Shown here in pieces: positions 34,182-47,600 of a stretch of DNA of 64,000 bases. The notes under the pieces are model-generated. The model worked only from the letters and a program-made list of their open reading frames with translations. It did not search any database and was not told where the DNA came from. Origin of the DNA: Halopseudomonas litoralis (GTDB taxonomy: Bacteria; Pseudomonadota; Gammaproteobacteria; Pseudomonadales; Pseudomonadaceae); contig NZ_LT629748.1 of the NCBI RefSeq assembly GCF_900105005.1, positions 1,364,001 to 1,428,000 on the forward strand, given 5' to 3'. Every line of letters begins with the position of its first letter. The first letter of the stretch is position 1. A program made the translations under genes and the position numbers.

Positions 34182-35366
34182 ATGACTAAGTTTCGTATGA
34201 GCGCTCTGTCCGCTCTGGTTGCAGTAGGTGTTATGGGTATGGCTGGCGCTGCTTCGGCAGACGGCGTTGTCGGTGGCGGTGCCACCCTGCCGGAAGATCT
34301 GTACAACGGTCCGAATAACACTGATGGTATTCTGACCGGCTCGGTTCCGGACTTTGAGTTCTATACCGGTGTTGGTAGCGGTGCTGGCAAGCGCGCCTTC
34401 TTCAACAACGACGCTACCGAGTTTGATCTTGCTGCGGGCACCACCGTTGACTACGCCGGCAGTGATTCGCTGGTGACTGCGACTGAAGCTGAGGACTATG
34501 CCGACCATTTGACTCTGGGTGAGGCCAGCTTTGGTCCGCTGATCCAGGTGCCCTCGGTTCTCACTTCGGTGACTGTGCCTTTCAACGTACCAGGGCTTGG
34601 CACGTTGGATTTGACCAGCGAGCAACTGGCGCTGATTTTTGCTGATCCCGCAGTTGTAAACTGGAACGATTCGGGTCTGGCTATCCCGAATGCGCCAGCT
34701 ACGCCGATCACGGTTGTTTATCGCACCGATGGTAGCGGCACCACCGAAATCTTCCTGCGCCACCTCAATGCTATCAACCCCGCCCTGGTTTCCCAGGTGA
34801 GTAACAGTTTCTCTGGCACCATTGACGTCAGTAGCCCGAAATACGTCGGCGCTAACGGCAGCGATGGTGTAGTGACAGCGCTGGGTGAAAATGATTACTC
34901 CATCACCTACGTCAGCCCGGACAAGGTCGATTACGACAACCCAGCTGAAGTTGCATCGATCAACGGCGACCTTCCAACTGAGGTCAACGTACAGAGCGCC
35001 CTCACTGGTATTCTTCCGCCCATATTGAGTGCAAGGAATGACGCTGTGAACTGGGGCATCGGTTACGTGGCATCGGGCGTCAGCCCTATTGCCAATCCAG
35101 CCCAAGGTTACCCGATCGTCGGCGCTACCAACCTGATCTTCAGCCAGTGCTATCTGGATGGTGCTGATTCGAACAAGATTCGTACCTTCTTCGATCAGCA
35201 TTACGCCTCTGGTTCGACCGTGAATGATGCGGCGATTACTGCAGGTTCGTTCATCAAACTGCCGGAGAACTGGAGATCTGCTGTCTACAATGCGTTCTAT
35301 ACTCAAAGCAGTGCCCTGAGCGTTGGTAATGCCAACGTATGTAACGGCAAAGGTCGTCCGCTGTAA
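34182..35366 (+). CDS. DING/PstS-like phosphate-binding protein (exported)
   Basis: A 394-aa protein with a signal peptide (residues 1-26, cleavage at ASA|DG). The mature start DGVVGGGATLPEDLY is the DING-type N-terminus. Further phosphate-binding elements are seen: GVGSGAGKRAFF, VDYAGSDSLV and YRTDGSGTTEIFLRHL. DING proteins bind phosphate with high affinity, and a P. aeruginosa DING protein has been reported as a substrate of the Hxc type II system, of which parts are encoded at 53-55 kb here. Two Cys near the C-terminus (SQCYLDG, NVCNGK) probably form a disulphide. The start is ATG 34182 with TAAGGAG upstream; a TTG two codons earlier is rejected. It is followed by its own strong terminator. 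Confidence 0.88.
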   Translation: MTKFRMSALSALVAVGVMGMAGAASADGVVGGGATLPEDLYNGPNNTDGILTGSVPDFEFYTGVGSGAGKRAFFNNDATEFDLAAGTTVDYAGSDSLVTATEAEDYADHLTLGEASFGPLIQVPSVLTSVTVPFNVPGLGTLDLTSEQLALIFADPAVVNWNDSGLAIPNAPATPITVVYRTDGSGTTEIFLRHLNAINPALVSQVSNSFSGTIDVSSPKYVGANGSDGVVTALGENDYSITYVSPDKVDYDNPAEVASINGDLPTEVNVQSALTGILPPILSARNDAVNWGIGYVASGVSPIANPAQGYPIVGATNLIFSQCYLDGADSNKIRTFFDQHYASGSTVNDAAITAGSFIKLPENWRSAVYNAFYTQSSALSVGNANVCNGKGRPL

Positions 35367-35425
35367 GGCGCGTCCCGGCTTTGAGTGAGTCATCTAAGTT
35401 TCCCTAGCAACTCAAAGCCGCTTCA

Positions 35426-35461
35426 GGCCGGGCAGGTATTCGTATCTGCCCGGCCTTTTTT
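35426..35461 (+). terminator. Rho-independent terminator of the DING gene
   Basis: Perfect 10-bp stem GGCCGGGCAG / CTGCCCGGCC, loop of 10, then TTTTTT. It isolates the DING gene from the tpsA gene. Confidence 0.9.
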
Positions 35462-35504
35462 GATTGTGCTTGCCCACCCCAGGCCTGCACCACCATACAA
35501 GTCG

Positions 35505-35522
35505 TTCCCGCGCAGGCGGGAA
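35505..35522. repeat. REP-like palindrome
   Basis: TTCCCGCGCAGGCGGGAA is a near-perfect palindrome of the type seen as dispersed small hairpin repeats in many proteobacteria. It lies between the DING terminator and the tpsA promoter. Confidence 0.6.
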
Positions 35523-35566
35523 TCCAGCGCCCTGATCAAGGCGGTTCTATTAAATTTCCATGACAT

Positions 35567-35595
35567 GGTTCGGTCGAGCTGTTCGCCAAACGACT
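35567..35595 (+). promoter_or_regulatory. Candidate ECF-sigma promoter of tpsA
   Basis: TGACAT precedes GGTTCGGTC (35567-35575), then 15 nt and CGACT (35591-35595), TATATAAAG. Of all four sites it is closest to the one before tpsB (shared TGACATGGTTCGGTCG and CCAAACGACT). It is 80 nt upstream of the ATG at 35676. Confidence 0.8.
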
Positions 35596-35675
35596 TATAT
35601 AAAGAAGCGAATTCCCATCGCCAACCAAATAACCGTACTTATCAGCACCAGCGCAGATCCAATAAGGAAAGAGTA

Positions 35676-38600
35676 ATGAGGCAACTCAAACCCAGCCGCC
35701 CCATCAACCGCCGGCCATCATTTACCCTGCGCCCGGTAGCCCAGGTCATTGCATTGCTGCTGGTGGCCGGTGCCGCCGAAGCCTCTCCACGCCCGTTCAG
35801 TTCCGACTGGTTTGCCGCCAAGGGCGCCAGCCAAGGTGCTGCTGCCAACCCCAACCGCCCCGGTGCGCATATCCCCGGCACACCGCCGCCGCTGGCCCAG
35901 CAACAGAAAGATAACGCCCAACTGCAACGTTCGATCGCCAATATCGGTCGTACCGCCGCCTCCATTGCCGCCCAGCAAGCCGCGCAAAAGGCAGCCCGCG
36001 ACGCGGCCCGCCAGAATGGCTCCCATGTTCCCGAAGGCTACACCCAAGGCGGTCTGTGGGATAGGAATGCTGATGGCAACCAACTGAACTGGAAAGGCGC
36101 CGAATGGGCCAATGGCACACCGAATATCGGTGACCGAGACCTGACCATCAAGCAGACCGAATCCAAGGCCATCCTCAACTGGGACACGTTCAATATCGGT
36201 CGTGATACCAGTCTGGAGTTCCAGCAGAACGCCGGTGATGCGGTACTCAACCGTGTGGTCGGAAATGAGATTGCCCCCAGTCAGATCGCCGGCCAGCTGA
36301 AAGCCGACGGCACCGTGATGGTGATCAACCAGAACGGCGTCATCTTTACCGGCTCCAGCCAGACCAACGTGCGCAATATGGTTGCGGCTGCAGGTACCAT
36401 TACGGACAGCCAGTTCGAGAACAACGGCCTGTATAACGGCAACAATGCCACCATCACCAATGCCGCTGGTGATGTGGTGGTAGAGCAGGGCGCACAGATA
36501 ACCACCCATAAGTCGGAAACCTCAACCCAGGGCGGCGGCTATGTGCTGCTGCTCGGGCAGAATGTAGACAACGCCGGTGAGATCAATACCACCAATGGCC
36601 AGACGGCCATGGCCGCTGGTGACAACTTTATTATCAAAAAAGGCTATGCCACCACCGATGGCGACCTTCAGTCCACAGTGCGCGGTAATGTGATCACTGC
36701 AGCCGGCAACGGTACTGTCACCAACAGCGGTATTATCCAGGCCAGCATCGGCGATATCAGCCTAACCGGTAACCAAGTCAAGCAGGAAGGAGTATTGCTG
36801 GCCAGCACCTCGGTAAATAACCGGGGCACTGTTCACCTCAATGCCACTGGCACCGATGCCAATGTCACCCTGGGCGAGGGCAGCACCACCGCTATTCTAC
36901 TGGAAGATACCGATACCACCGCCCTGGACAGCCAGCGCGACGGCCTGCAAGGCCCGGTAGTGGATAATGCCAATCAAAATATCGTCCCAGCGGATAAGTA
37001 CCGCCGCGACCAGTCGCTGGTCGAGATTAGCAGCAGCGGCACGGTGGACTTTGCAAATGATTCCATGACCCTGGCCACCGGGGGCCAGATCGCTGTCAAT
37101 GCCAGCGAACGCAGCCTGGTACGCGACGGCGCCACTCTGGATGTATCCGGTGCTACAGGCGTCAAGGTGTCGATGGAGTCCAATAGCGTCAAGGTCAATA
37201 TCCAGGGCAACGAACTGCGGGATTCACCGAACAACCGTGATGAAGGCAACATCGGCAGCAACGATGTATGGGTGGATGTCCGTGACTTGGTCTACATCCC
37301 CGCCGGTACCAATGGCCATGACAGTGACCGCTGGTATACCGCCGGTGGCCTGCTGGAAGTAGCGGGCTATTTGGGCACCCAGGGCCACAGCGTGGGTGAA
37401 TGGATGGCCCAGGGCGGCAGCGTTATCTTTGCCGGTAACGATGTAGTTACCCAGCAAGGCTCACAGATCAACATTTCCGGCGGTACCCTGGATGTGCAGA
37501 CCGGTGAAATTCAACTGTCCTGGCTGCGCGGCGCGGATGGTAACCTCTATGAAGTGTCCAGTGCACCCGGCGATCTGTTGTATACCGGTATCTATTCAGG
37601 CTTTGAACGCAACAGCGAACGCTGGGGCCAGAAAGAATCCTGGTGGAACCCGCTGATCACCCCCAAAACCCGGCTGGAAAACGGCTATACAGTAGGTCGT
37701 GACGCCGGCACCTTGGTGATTGGTACCCGCAATGCGGTGCTGGAAGGGGATATCGTCGGTGATACCTATCAGGGTGATCGCCAGACCCAAGCCGCCCAGC
37801 AGGGGCTGGATGGCTATTACCAGTCACAAAAGGCCGTGGCCCGTGGCGCGCAGCTGGTGGTGGGCGAATATGTACCGTTTTATGTCAAGAACAGCGGCAC
37901 CCTTCAACATCGGCTGACCGCCACCGGCAACACCATCCAGAAGGTGATCTTTAACAATACCGCCGGCAATATCTCCGCCGGTCTGGAACTGGACAGCGAA
38001 CTACCGGACGATCGCCAGGGCACACTGGTACTGAATGCCGACCAGCTCAACGGATTCAACCTGGGCGCCATCAAGGTGGCGGCCGGGGAAAGCATTACAG
38101 TGGAAAATGACCTGGCGGTCGGTCATGCGGGTAACATCACCCTGTATGGCCCACAGATTAACGTCAACGCCGACCTCACCGCGCGTAGTGGGAGCATTCA
38201 CCTGGGTAACGTGGTGAATCAGATCGGTATCAATAACACCAATATTCAGGACGTGGTGATCAATGCACCAGCCGGCACCGCTGCCGGTGTCACGGTAGCT
38301 GAAGGCGTCAACCTGGATGCCAGCGGCCTGTGGAGCAATCTACTCCTGAACTCCGAGAATACCAGCCTTCTACCGTATCAGAATGGCGGCAATATCTCGA
38401 TCCGCAGCAGCGGTGATGTCACCCTGAGCGAGGGTAGCCTGATTGATGTGACATCAGGCGCTGCCATCCTGGTTGATGGCGGTCAGCAGGGCGGGCGCGG
38501 CGGAAATGTAACGCTGCAGGCTGGGCTGCTCAGCCAGAGTGGGTCGCTGGTGCTGGACGGTGACATACAAGGCCACGGTGTCAACGGCGGCGGCAGCCTG

Positions 38601-41600
38601 ACGGTTCAGGCTGGCTCGGCCATTTATGTTGGTGACGACGAAATACTGGCGGGTGGCTATCTGGAGGCGGGAGAACCGGCCCCCATTACGGTGCTGCTGA
38701 ATGAGCCGATTACTCAGGGTAAAGGTGACATTCTGCTGGCGGATGCCAGCTACAACCAAGTGGTTAGTGGGCAGACGCTGGAATCCGCTATAACCTTTAG
38801 TAACACAGGGAATACATTATCGGTCGCCGTCGGTTCGGGTGGTTGGGATCTAACGGCTCTTTCCAATCTAGATGTCTATGTGGGGAGCACGCGCTATCGA
38901 AGTATACGCGGCGAGACGGTTCCAGAAGGGGCTGTCATTACCCGCATCAATGCCGGTACCCTGCCGGCGGGCTACAAGCTGCCGGATTCTCTCGCGTCTT
39001 TACCGACGCCTACTTATACCGTCACCGTTGGCCAAGTTGCGCCAATGGATACGACTCTGGCGGTGGGTACGGCAGTGGCGGCCGGAGCGGTATTTGATCA
39101 ACGCGTCGCGGTGCAGGCGCCGCTGGTGTTGGAGTCAGACTTCTTTGACAAGGGCTTCGGTCATTACAATGTAGTTGGCCAATATGGCGTTACGGTTGCC
39201 GAGGGAGCGCAAGTCGACGTCACCATGCCGGTGATGCGTCTGAACGAACAAGCACGTGGCCTGGCTACTGGCAGCGATCCGAGCGAGGTATTGGAACGGT
39301 GGACTTCGCCTGTGTACATGGAAGATCCGATTGAGGGTCAGCTGGCCCAACGCCAAGGTGCCAGCCTGAGCTTACAGGCTGGCAGCGAACAATCCAGCGT
39401 CGGGGATATGGCCAATGTTCAAGCCGGGGTTGGCAGGCGCGCGGTAGTTAATGTCGACCCTGGGCAATCCATTGATATCCACAGCATTGGCCAGTTGACA
39501 GTGGATGGCACCCTTAATGCCTGGGGCGGTCAGATTGAGCTTGGCAGCGTGGCGCCTGCTGCAGGGATTGATAGAGAAAGAGCAGAAGCGGCTGGCCATG
39601 GCCACTCCATCTGGATCGGTGAAAATGCCGTGCTGGATGTGGCCGGCCGTGCGGTCACGACAGTTGACGTGCGTGGCCAACGCTATGGCCAGGTAAATAA
39701 GGGCGGCAGCATCGTTATCGGCGGTGCATTCGACCCTGCCAGCGGCATAGCCGATGCCGCCAATCTTTTTGTGGTGGTGCGCGAAGGCGCACTACTGGAT
39801 GCCTCGGGCGCCAGTGCGGTACTGGATATCCCAGGGCAGGGCGCAGTTGAAGTGGCCAGCAAGGGGGGCGATATTACTTTGACCTCCGGCAATGGCCTAT
39901 ACCTGGACGGCACCATGCTGGCCGCCTCCGGCGGTGCTGGCGCGGCGGGTGGTAGCTTGACCGTTGCTCTGGAAACACCGCTTTACCGATCAAGCGGCGG
40001 CGTTGTGCCCGATGAGCGGGTGCGCCGGGTGCGCGAGTTCGTTCTTATCCAGGAGAATACAGATAGCGAGCTCGCGAGGGGTATTGATGCTGGTGAGGCA
40101 GCGGATCAATTGGTGTACGGGCAGGGCCGCTTGGGCGTTGATCAGATTGATGGTGGCGGCTTTGACAACCTGACCGTACTGAGTAATGGCTTGCTCAGTT
40201 TTGAGGGCGATCTGTCCCTGAATATGGGCCAGTCATTGAACCTGTACACCGGGGCTTTGGGGCTGACCGATGCGGCCAATGAAGACAGCCGCATCACATT
40301 GGCCGCACCATATGTAGGGTTGGCAGGAGCCGGGGCGACCAGCTCACCCGATAACTATATTCGCCCCACTGTGCGTGGCGGCATTACTAGCATTTCTACT
40401 CAGGCTCCTGCTGGTGTTTTTGAGGTGAATGCAGGGCAACTGCTAGAACTGAGGGATGGGGTGGCCTTCGGCGCCCGTGGTGGTGGCAATGCCAATATTG
40501 ACGGCTTGGGGGTAGTAGTCGATCGACGCGCCTTCGATAACGTTGAGCTGGTTAGCCAGGGCGATATGCGTTTTCTGGCCACCACGGTAACGGCCGGCAC
40601 TGTGCTCAATACGTCCGGCGACCTCACTTTGGCGGCCGCGCAGATCTACCCTGCAACCGGAGCTAATGCCACGGTCTATGCGGGTTGGCGCGGTAATTTT
40701 ACTGATTACGATTCCGAACGCACTCTGAGAGTGATGCGCACGACCGAAGAAGTGCCAGACGTGCCTTATTCAGTGTTCGGCAGCCTGCTTTTGGGTGCCG
40801 ACACCATCGAGCAGGGTGGTATTCTTCGCGCTCCACTCGGTTCGGTGCAAGTGGGTCAGTCACCAAGTTCGTTCCGCACGACCAAGGCGGTGAATCTGCT
40901 CGATGGGAGTCTGATTTCTGTCAGCGCTGCGGGATTAGTGATGCCCTATGGCGGGACTAAGGATGGCCTCACCTGGGAGTACGAAGGGGAGGAGGTGCAA
41001 CTGCACGGTGCGGGCTCACTGGAAGCTGGCAGCGTCACCCTGACCGGACAATTGGTTGATGTGCAGGAAGGGGCGGTCATTGACCTGTCTGGTGGAGGCG
41101 AGCTTACTGGGGCCGGTTTTGTTTCCGGTCGAGGTGGTTCCACCGATGCTCGCTATAACCCGCTGGTGCAGATTGGCACTGATGGCTTTACTTTACCGGG
41201 GCTGGATAGTAACCCGGTGTATGCCATTGTGCCGGGTGTGCAGAGCGTGGCCCCTGGGAGTGGAGAAGCGGGGGCAGTCGATCCTATGGTTGGCCAGCAG
41301 GTGACCATAGGCACCGGGGTTTCCGGCCTGCCGGCGGGTACCTATACGCTGATGCCCTCTACTTATGCGCTGCTGCCTGGTGCCTTCCGGGTGGAAATCA
41401 ATGGTCTGGCCGGACAGGGCGCGGTTACCCCGGCCACTGCCGCGCGTAATGGTTCATTTTCCATTGCTGGCATCATGTCGATTGCCGGCAGCGGCATTCG
41501 CGACAGTCTTGCAAGCCAGTTGATTCTGACTCCGGCGGATACCCTGCGCACATACTCGCAATATAACGAAACCAACTATGCTGATTTTGTGCGCGCTGAT

Positions 41601-44600
41601 GCCGCTCGTCTTGGTGTGCCGCGTGCCTTGATTGAGAGCGATGCCAAGACGTTGCTACTACAGTTTCCTACTCGTGATGCAGAAAGCGAGGAACTGAGTT
41701 TTTACTTTGACGGCACTGTGCTGGGCGAGGCACACGAGGATGGTTATGGCAGTACATTGGCGGTGGTGGGGAGTTTTTCGAATGCACGTATCGAAATCAT
41801 GGCCGATGGTACATTGCCCAACTCTGAATTCGAAGTTGCTGTGCAAGCATCAGATCTTAACCGGATAGAAGTAAACCGAATGGTGATCGGTAGCCGGCCG
41901 CAGGTGGACTATGGTCAGGGCGGTAATCTGTTGCATTTCAATACTCCTACTGGTACGGCACGGGCCATAACCGTACGTAGGGGGGCGACTTTGTCGGCAC
42001 CGGAAGTGATGTTGATCAGTTATGGCGTGCGAACTGACAGTAGTAGCGCTATTGAAATTGAACAAGGTGCGGTGATCAATACCCTGGCTCAGGGTGACGT
42101 GGCTTATGATTCGACAGATGGGTTTATCTATCAGCCTGGCAATTCAGGTGTGGTGGCTGTGTCCAACGGGCAATTGCAATGGCTGGCGCCGGAGAACTCT
42201 TCCGGTGCCGCCGGCCCAAGTGCAATCCGCATCGGTGGCTGTGCTGCGGACGACTGTACAGGTACCACACAACTCTATTCTGAAGGCAGCATCGCCTTTG
42301 TTACCAACAACGACTTTGAGCTGGATGACGATGTTCGCTATGGCACTCGCCATCTGAGCTTGGGGGTCGGCGCCTTCAATATAGGCAGCGCCGAAGCGCT
42401 GGCTGCCGCTGCCGCCCGTAATGCTCTGACTCCGGGTCTGGCGCTTAACCAGCAGACCATGGAGCGCCTGCTGCAAGGCGATGAAAACAGCGGCGCACCG
42501 GCACTGGAAACCCTGGAGCTGATCGCCGCTGACTCGGTGAATTTCTTCGAGTCGGTGACCCTGTCCACCCTGGATGAGAACGGCGAGTCACTGTTGGATA
42601 ATCTGCTGCTGACTACCCCGGCCATTTATGGTTATGGCGCTGCCAATGATGTCGCGTTGATCGAGACCGGCCACCTGGTATGGAACGGCGCGGCTATGGC
42701 CCCCGGCGCGGTAGTGACTGGTGGTGCGGGCACCGGCAGCGGCACTCTGGCCGTGGATGCCGAGCAGATCACCTTCGGCTATGGCCCGTGGGCCCAGCCC
42801 GATGGTATCAGCTCGCTGGACCGGCTGGCGCTGGGCTTTGCCAATGTCAACCTGAGTGCCAGCGACCGCGTGACTGCCAATAACCAGGGCAGCCTGGCGG
42901 TATACCAGAGCCAGGGTGCGCATGTGGCGGGTGAGGGCGCCCAGTACAGCGGTGGCAACCTGACGATCACTACGCCGTTGATGACTGGCGAGGCCGGCTC
43001 GGTAAACCATATTACCGCTGGTGGTGCCATCAACGTGTTGGCACCTGAAGTCGGTGCGGCTGATCCCGCTGACATCAGCGCTTTGGGTGCCGAACTATCG
43101 CTGACCGCAGGCCATGGCCTGAATCTGGATACCACGGTGGCGCTGCCCAGCGGCAAGCTGGAGCTGGCTGCCAATGGTGATCTGACGCTGGGTGACAATG
43201 CGCATCTGGACCTGGCTGGCCGCAGTGTTGAATTCTTCGATGATGAGGAAGCTACCCAGTACAGCTGGGGTGGCGATGTGAGCCTGGAAAGCAGCACCGG
43301 CAATATCACCCAAACGGCTGGCTCGATCATCAATGTCTCTGCTGAACACAACCAGGCTGGCCGGGTGACCGCCATCGCCCTGGGCGAGGCAGCGGGGCGG
43401 GTTGACCTGCAGGGGCAGATACTCGGCAGTGCCAGCGGCTACTACGAGGCCGGAGGCACCTATGTACCTTATCTGGGGGGCGGTATCGTATTGCGCGCCC
43501 AGCAACTAGGTGCGGGCAGCTTGAGCAACGCCTTTGCCGAACTGAACCAGCGGCTGAATGACGGTGAGGTCAACGGCCTGCGCAGCTTCCAGCTCAAGCA
43601 GGGTGATCTGACCATTGGTAATGAGGTACAGGCCAACCAGATTGAAGTGTCCCTGGATGGGGGCCACCTGACCGTGGCCGGTACCGTGGATGCCAGCGGT
43701 GAGCGGGTGGGTGCCATTCGCCTGGCTGCCAATAACGGCCTGACTCTGACCGGTGATGCACTGCTGGATGCCCACGGCAGCATGCTGCGCCTGGACAGCT
43801 ACGGGCAGATTATCGATGCGCCCAACCGCGCCATGGTTGAGCTGAACTCGGGTGACGGCCTGCTGACCCTGGCCAACGGTGCGCGTATCGACCTGCGTCA
43901 TGGTACGGCTGATAAACGGGTGCAGGCTGATCCGAGCCTGCATGATGGCCGTGACCGTGGCACCCTGGAACTGAACGCACCGCGCCTGGGTGGTGCGACG
44001 GCTGGCGATATTGATATCGATGCCGGAGGCAGTCTGGATATTCAGGGCGCCCGCTCCATTGCGCTCAATGCCGTGCAGCGCTATGACGATGCGGCCTACG
44101 GTACGGATGAGGCGGCCAGCGGGCGGCCCTACCAGATTATCGATCAGGCCTATCTGGACGCCAAGCACGCCGACAGCACCGTCTTTATCAATGCCGCGCT
44201 GCTCAACGACAACCTACTGAACATCAAACTGGCCGGGTTGAATAACGCCCGCTATGCAAATGTCTTGCATTTGCGCCCCGGGGTGGAGCTGGTCAGCGCC
44301 ACCCCGGATGGTGACCTGATCGTCAGCGGTGATCTGGACCTGTCTGGCCATCGCTATGCCAGCCTCAACCCACACACCCAGCGGACCAGTATCTATGGTT
44401 CCGGTGAGGTAGGTGCGCTGGCCATTCGTGCCGGCGGCGACCTGAGCATTTATGGCAGCGTCAACGATGGCTTTGCGCCGCCGCCCGCTACGCCTGATGA
44501 CAACGGCTGGGTATTGACCCCCGGTGTGCAGGCCTACGGTGGTGATGTGATTGTGCCGGGTGCTGGGGTGGAGCTGGCCAAGGGTACAACCTTCCCGGTA

Positions 44601-47600
44601 GACAAGACTCTGAACTATGCGGTGCCGATTGAGGCACTGACGCTGCCGGCCAATACCGAACTGCCGGTAACAGCTGAACTGGCTGCCGATCTGATCATCC
44701 CCGCCAACACCGTGCTGAGTGCGGCGGTGCGTGATGCGGACGGCAATATCTTGTATGCCGCTGGCACCCTGCTGGATCAGGCCACTACGTTGCCCCGGGG
44801 CAGCCAGCTGGAGGCGGGCAGCCGTTTGCCAAATGCCATACCCCTGACTGCCATGACCTGGCCGGCCGGTGTGCCGCTGCCGGTCGCAGCCATCCTGGCC
44901 GACAACACCCTGCTGCCGGTTGGTGCCCTGATTCCCTCGATGACTGATGTCAAACTGGTGGGCGATGCCATCTCGGTACCGCTGCGCCCAGTCAGTGGCG
45001 ACAGCATGGGCAAGAACTGGGCGGTGGCGGCTATGCTGCCGGAAGGTTCGCAATCCTGGAGCATCCGGCTGGTGGCGGGAGCGGATACTGAAGCGGCTGA
45101 CCCGCGACTGAGGCAGCATGGTGCAACGGGGCGGCTGATACTGGCAGATACGCATTACAGTGTGTTTGAGCAACGTGGAGCGGCATCGGGGCGTGAGCCG
45201 GTGTGGCACTGGGACCCGGCTACCGGTGAGACGGGGCCGGTACCCCAGGAGTACATCGATGCGGGTTATTGTGAGATCACAGGATATTGCATCCTTGTCG
45301 AACCGGAGCCCGAAGGCGAATGGCACTGGGATCCGGCTACTGGCGAGAGTGGGCCGGTGCCTCAGGAGTACGTAGATGCGGGGTACTGTGATATCGCGGG
45401 CTACTGCGTATTCGTGGAGTCGGAGCCAGAGCCCAAGGGTGAGTGGCATTGGGACCCGGCTACCGGTGAGACGGGGCCGGTTCCCCAAGAGTACGTTGAT
45501 CAGGGGTACTGCGATATTGCTGGATACTGCGTGTTTGTACCGGAACCAGATGGTGAATGGCATTGGGATCCAGCAACGGGCGAGACGGGCCCGGTGCCTC
45601 AGGAGTACGTTGATGCGGGGTATTGTGATATTGCTGGGTATTGTGTGTTTATTCCAAATGAAAGTGGCGAACAGGGTGATGTAATTGCGCTATATCCTGT
45701 GGCACAGAACTTCAGTGTGATACGCACAGGTACTGGTGATCTGGAGCTGCTGGCCGCTAGTGACGTCTCGATGCAGTCACTGTATGGCATATACACTGCC
45801 GGTACTTCCACTTCGTCACGAGCTGGTACTGAAGCAGATTCCTTCAATCGCGCACGGAGTACAGCAGGCGATGGTAGTTATCTGCACACAGGTAATAGTG
45901 CTGATGAGGATGTGGGTGAAGCCTACGAAGCGCTGGTTAATGGTGGTGCCGATAGCACTTATGCGGCCTGGTACCCTGATGGTGGCGGTAATCTGTTGTT
46001 GCGAGCTGGCGGCAATCTGACTGGCGACCTGATTGGCAGTTATGCCCCAGGCTGGCCGGGCGAGGAGTTACGCCCGCAACGGAGCAGCGTGGATCAGGGC
46101 AACTGGCTGTGGCGCCAGGGCAGTGGTGATACGGTGGGAGTGGATCCCATTGCAACCGGCTGGTGGATCAACTTTGGGACTTACGTACCGGGGACGAGGG
46201 CGACTGATCAGTCCAGCGGGAATTATGGTCTTGGAGTTGGTGAGCAGAATGCTGTTGCCTCTATCCCAGAGCTGGTGGGCTTTACTGGTATCGGCACCTT
46301 GGGTGGTGGCAATCTGACTATAGATGTGGACGGTGATGCCGGCATGTTGGCGCGTCGAGGGGTATCGCATAATAGCCGCCCTCGCAGTGAAGGATTGGTA
46401 TTAGCCGTTGGCAGCACTGGTCGGGTCACGGAGAGCGGAGAGCTGCTGCTGACCGGCGGCGGGGATTTGAATTTGCGCTTCGGCGGGGAGCTAAACCCGG
46501 GCTTGCAGGCACGGGCTACTGGTGGCAGGGAACAGAACCTGAATCTGAATGGTGTGCTGAGTAACTTGCGTGGTGGTTTGCGTTTGCAGGCGGGAGAGAT
46601 CGGTGGTGTTGCGCTGACTTATTACTCTACATCTCAGGTTCAGACCGACGGTGAAGAAATAAGGGCCTTCGACCCCTATACGTCCTCGCTGGGTACTGCC
46701 GGCGGCGGCCTGGTGTTGATGCTGGGGGACTCCGCAGCTACGCTGGCTACCCGCGGTGATTTGGTGTTGGCTGGCACGGGTGACCCGGGGCGGGTGTCTC
46801 TACCCTATGTGCCTGAGGACAACGGCTATAGCTGGTTCTCGCTCTGGACCGAGAATACCGCCATTAATCTGCTCTCTGCAGGGGGCGATCTGACTCCTAA
46901 TGGGCGGCTTTGGGATAATGGAACCAACACAGTTACCAACTATACAAGCACCGATGGCCGCTACATTTTCCCATCACAGTTGAGTGCGGTAGCAGCTGAG
47001 GGCAGTATTTATCTTGACGATCTGATGTTGGCACCCGCGACCCAAGGCAGCTTGGCATTGCTGGCGGGTAAATCGATCTATGCCAACGGCAATACAGTCA
47101 GCCAGTCAGGTGCCAATGTCAGCGCAATGCCCACGCCTTTTACTCCTGCTTTTGCGATATATGGGCAGGACGGCTACTCGGTGACAGAGCTGCACAATCT
47201 GGCGGCTGATGCGATTGTTCCTGACCCGTATCATTTTTCGCTGTTTTCTTTTGAGTCAAATACCTTTTCGGGTGAGGAGCGTGACTCAGCTCAGCCAGCG
47301 CGGCTATATGCCCGTGATGGCGATATTGTTGGTTTGAGTAGCGGTGAAGTGCTGGTCTTTAACAGCGGTGGGCGTGCCGGACAGACTTGGTATGAAGGTG
47401 CTGGTCCCATATGGATGCGTGCCGGGCGGGATATTGTACGTTCGGGTGGCCTGCTTGGCGATTCTGTGATTATTCCCAATGCGATTACCCGGGCACTTGG
47501 AAATACTAGTAACGGTACGGGCAGAAGCACAAGTAACCTGCTTGTTCACAACAGCTTGACCGATGTCTCAATTATCGAAGCGGGCCGAGACATTTTGTAT

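Noticed and set aside
44214..45563. Minus-strand frame of 449 codons inside tpsA
   Set aside because: Shadow of the GC-rich tpsA reading frame; low complexity and no start signal.
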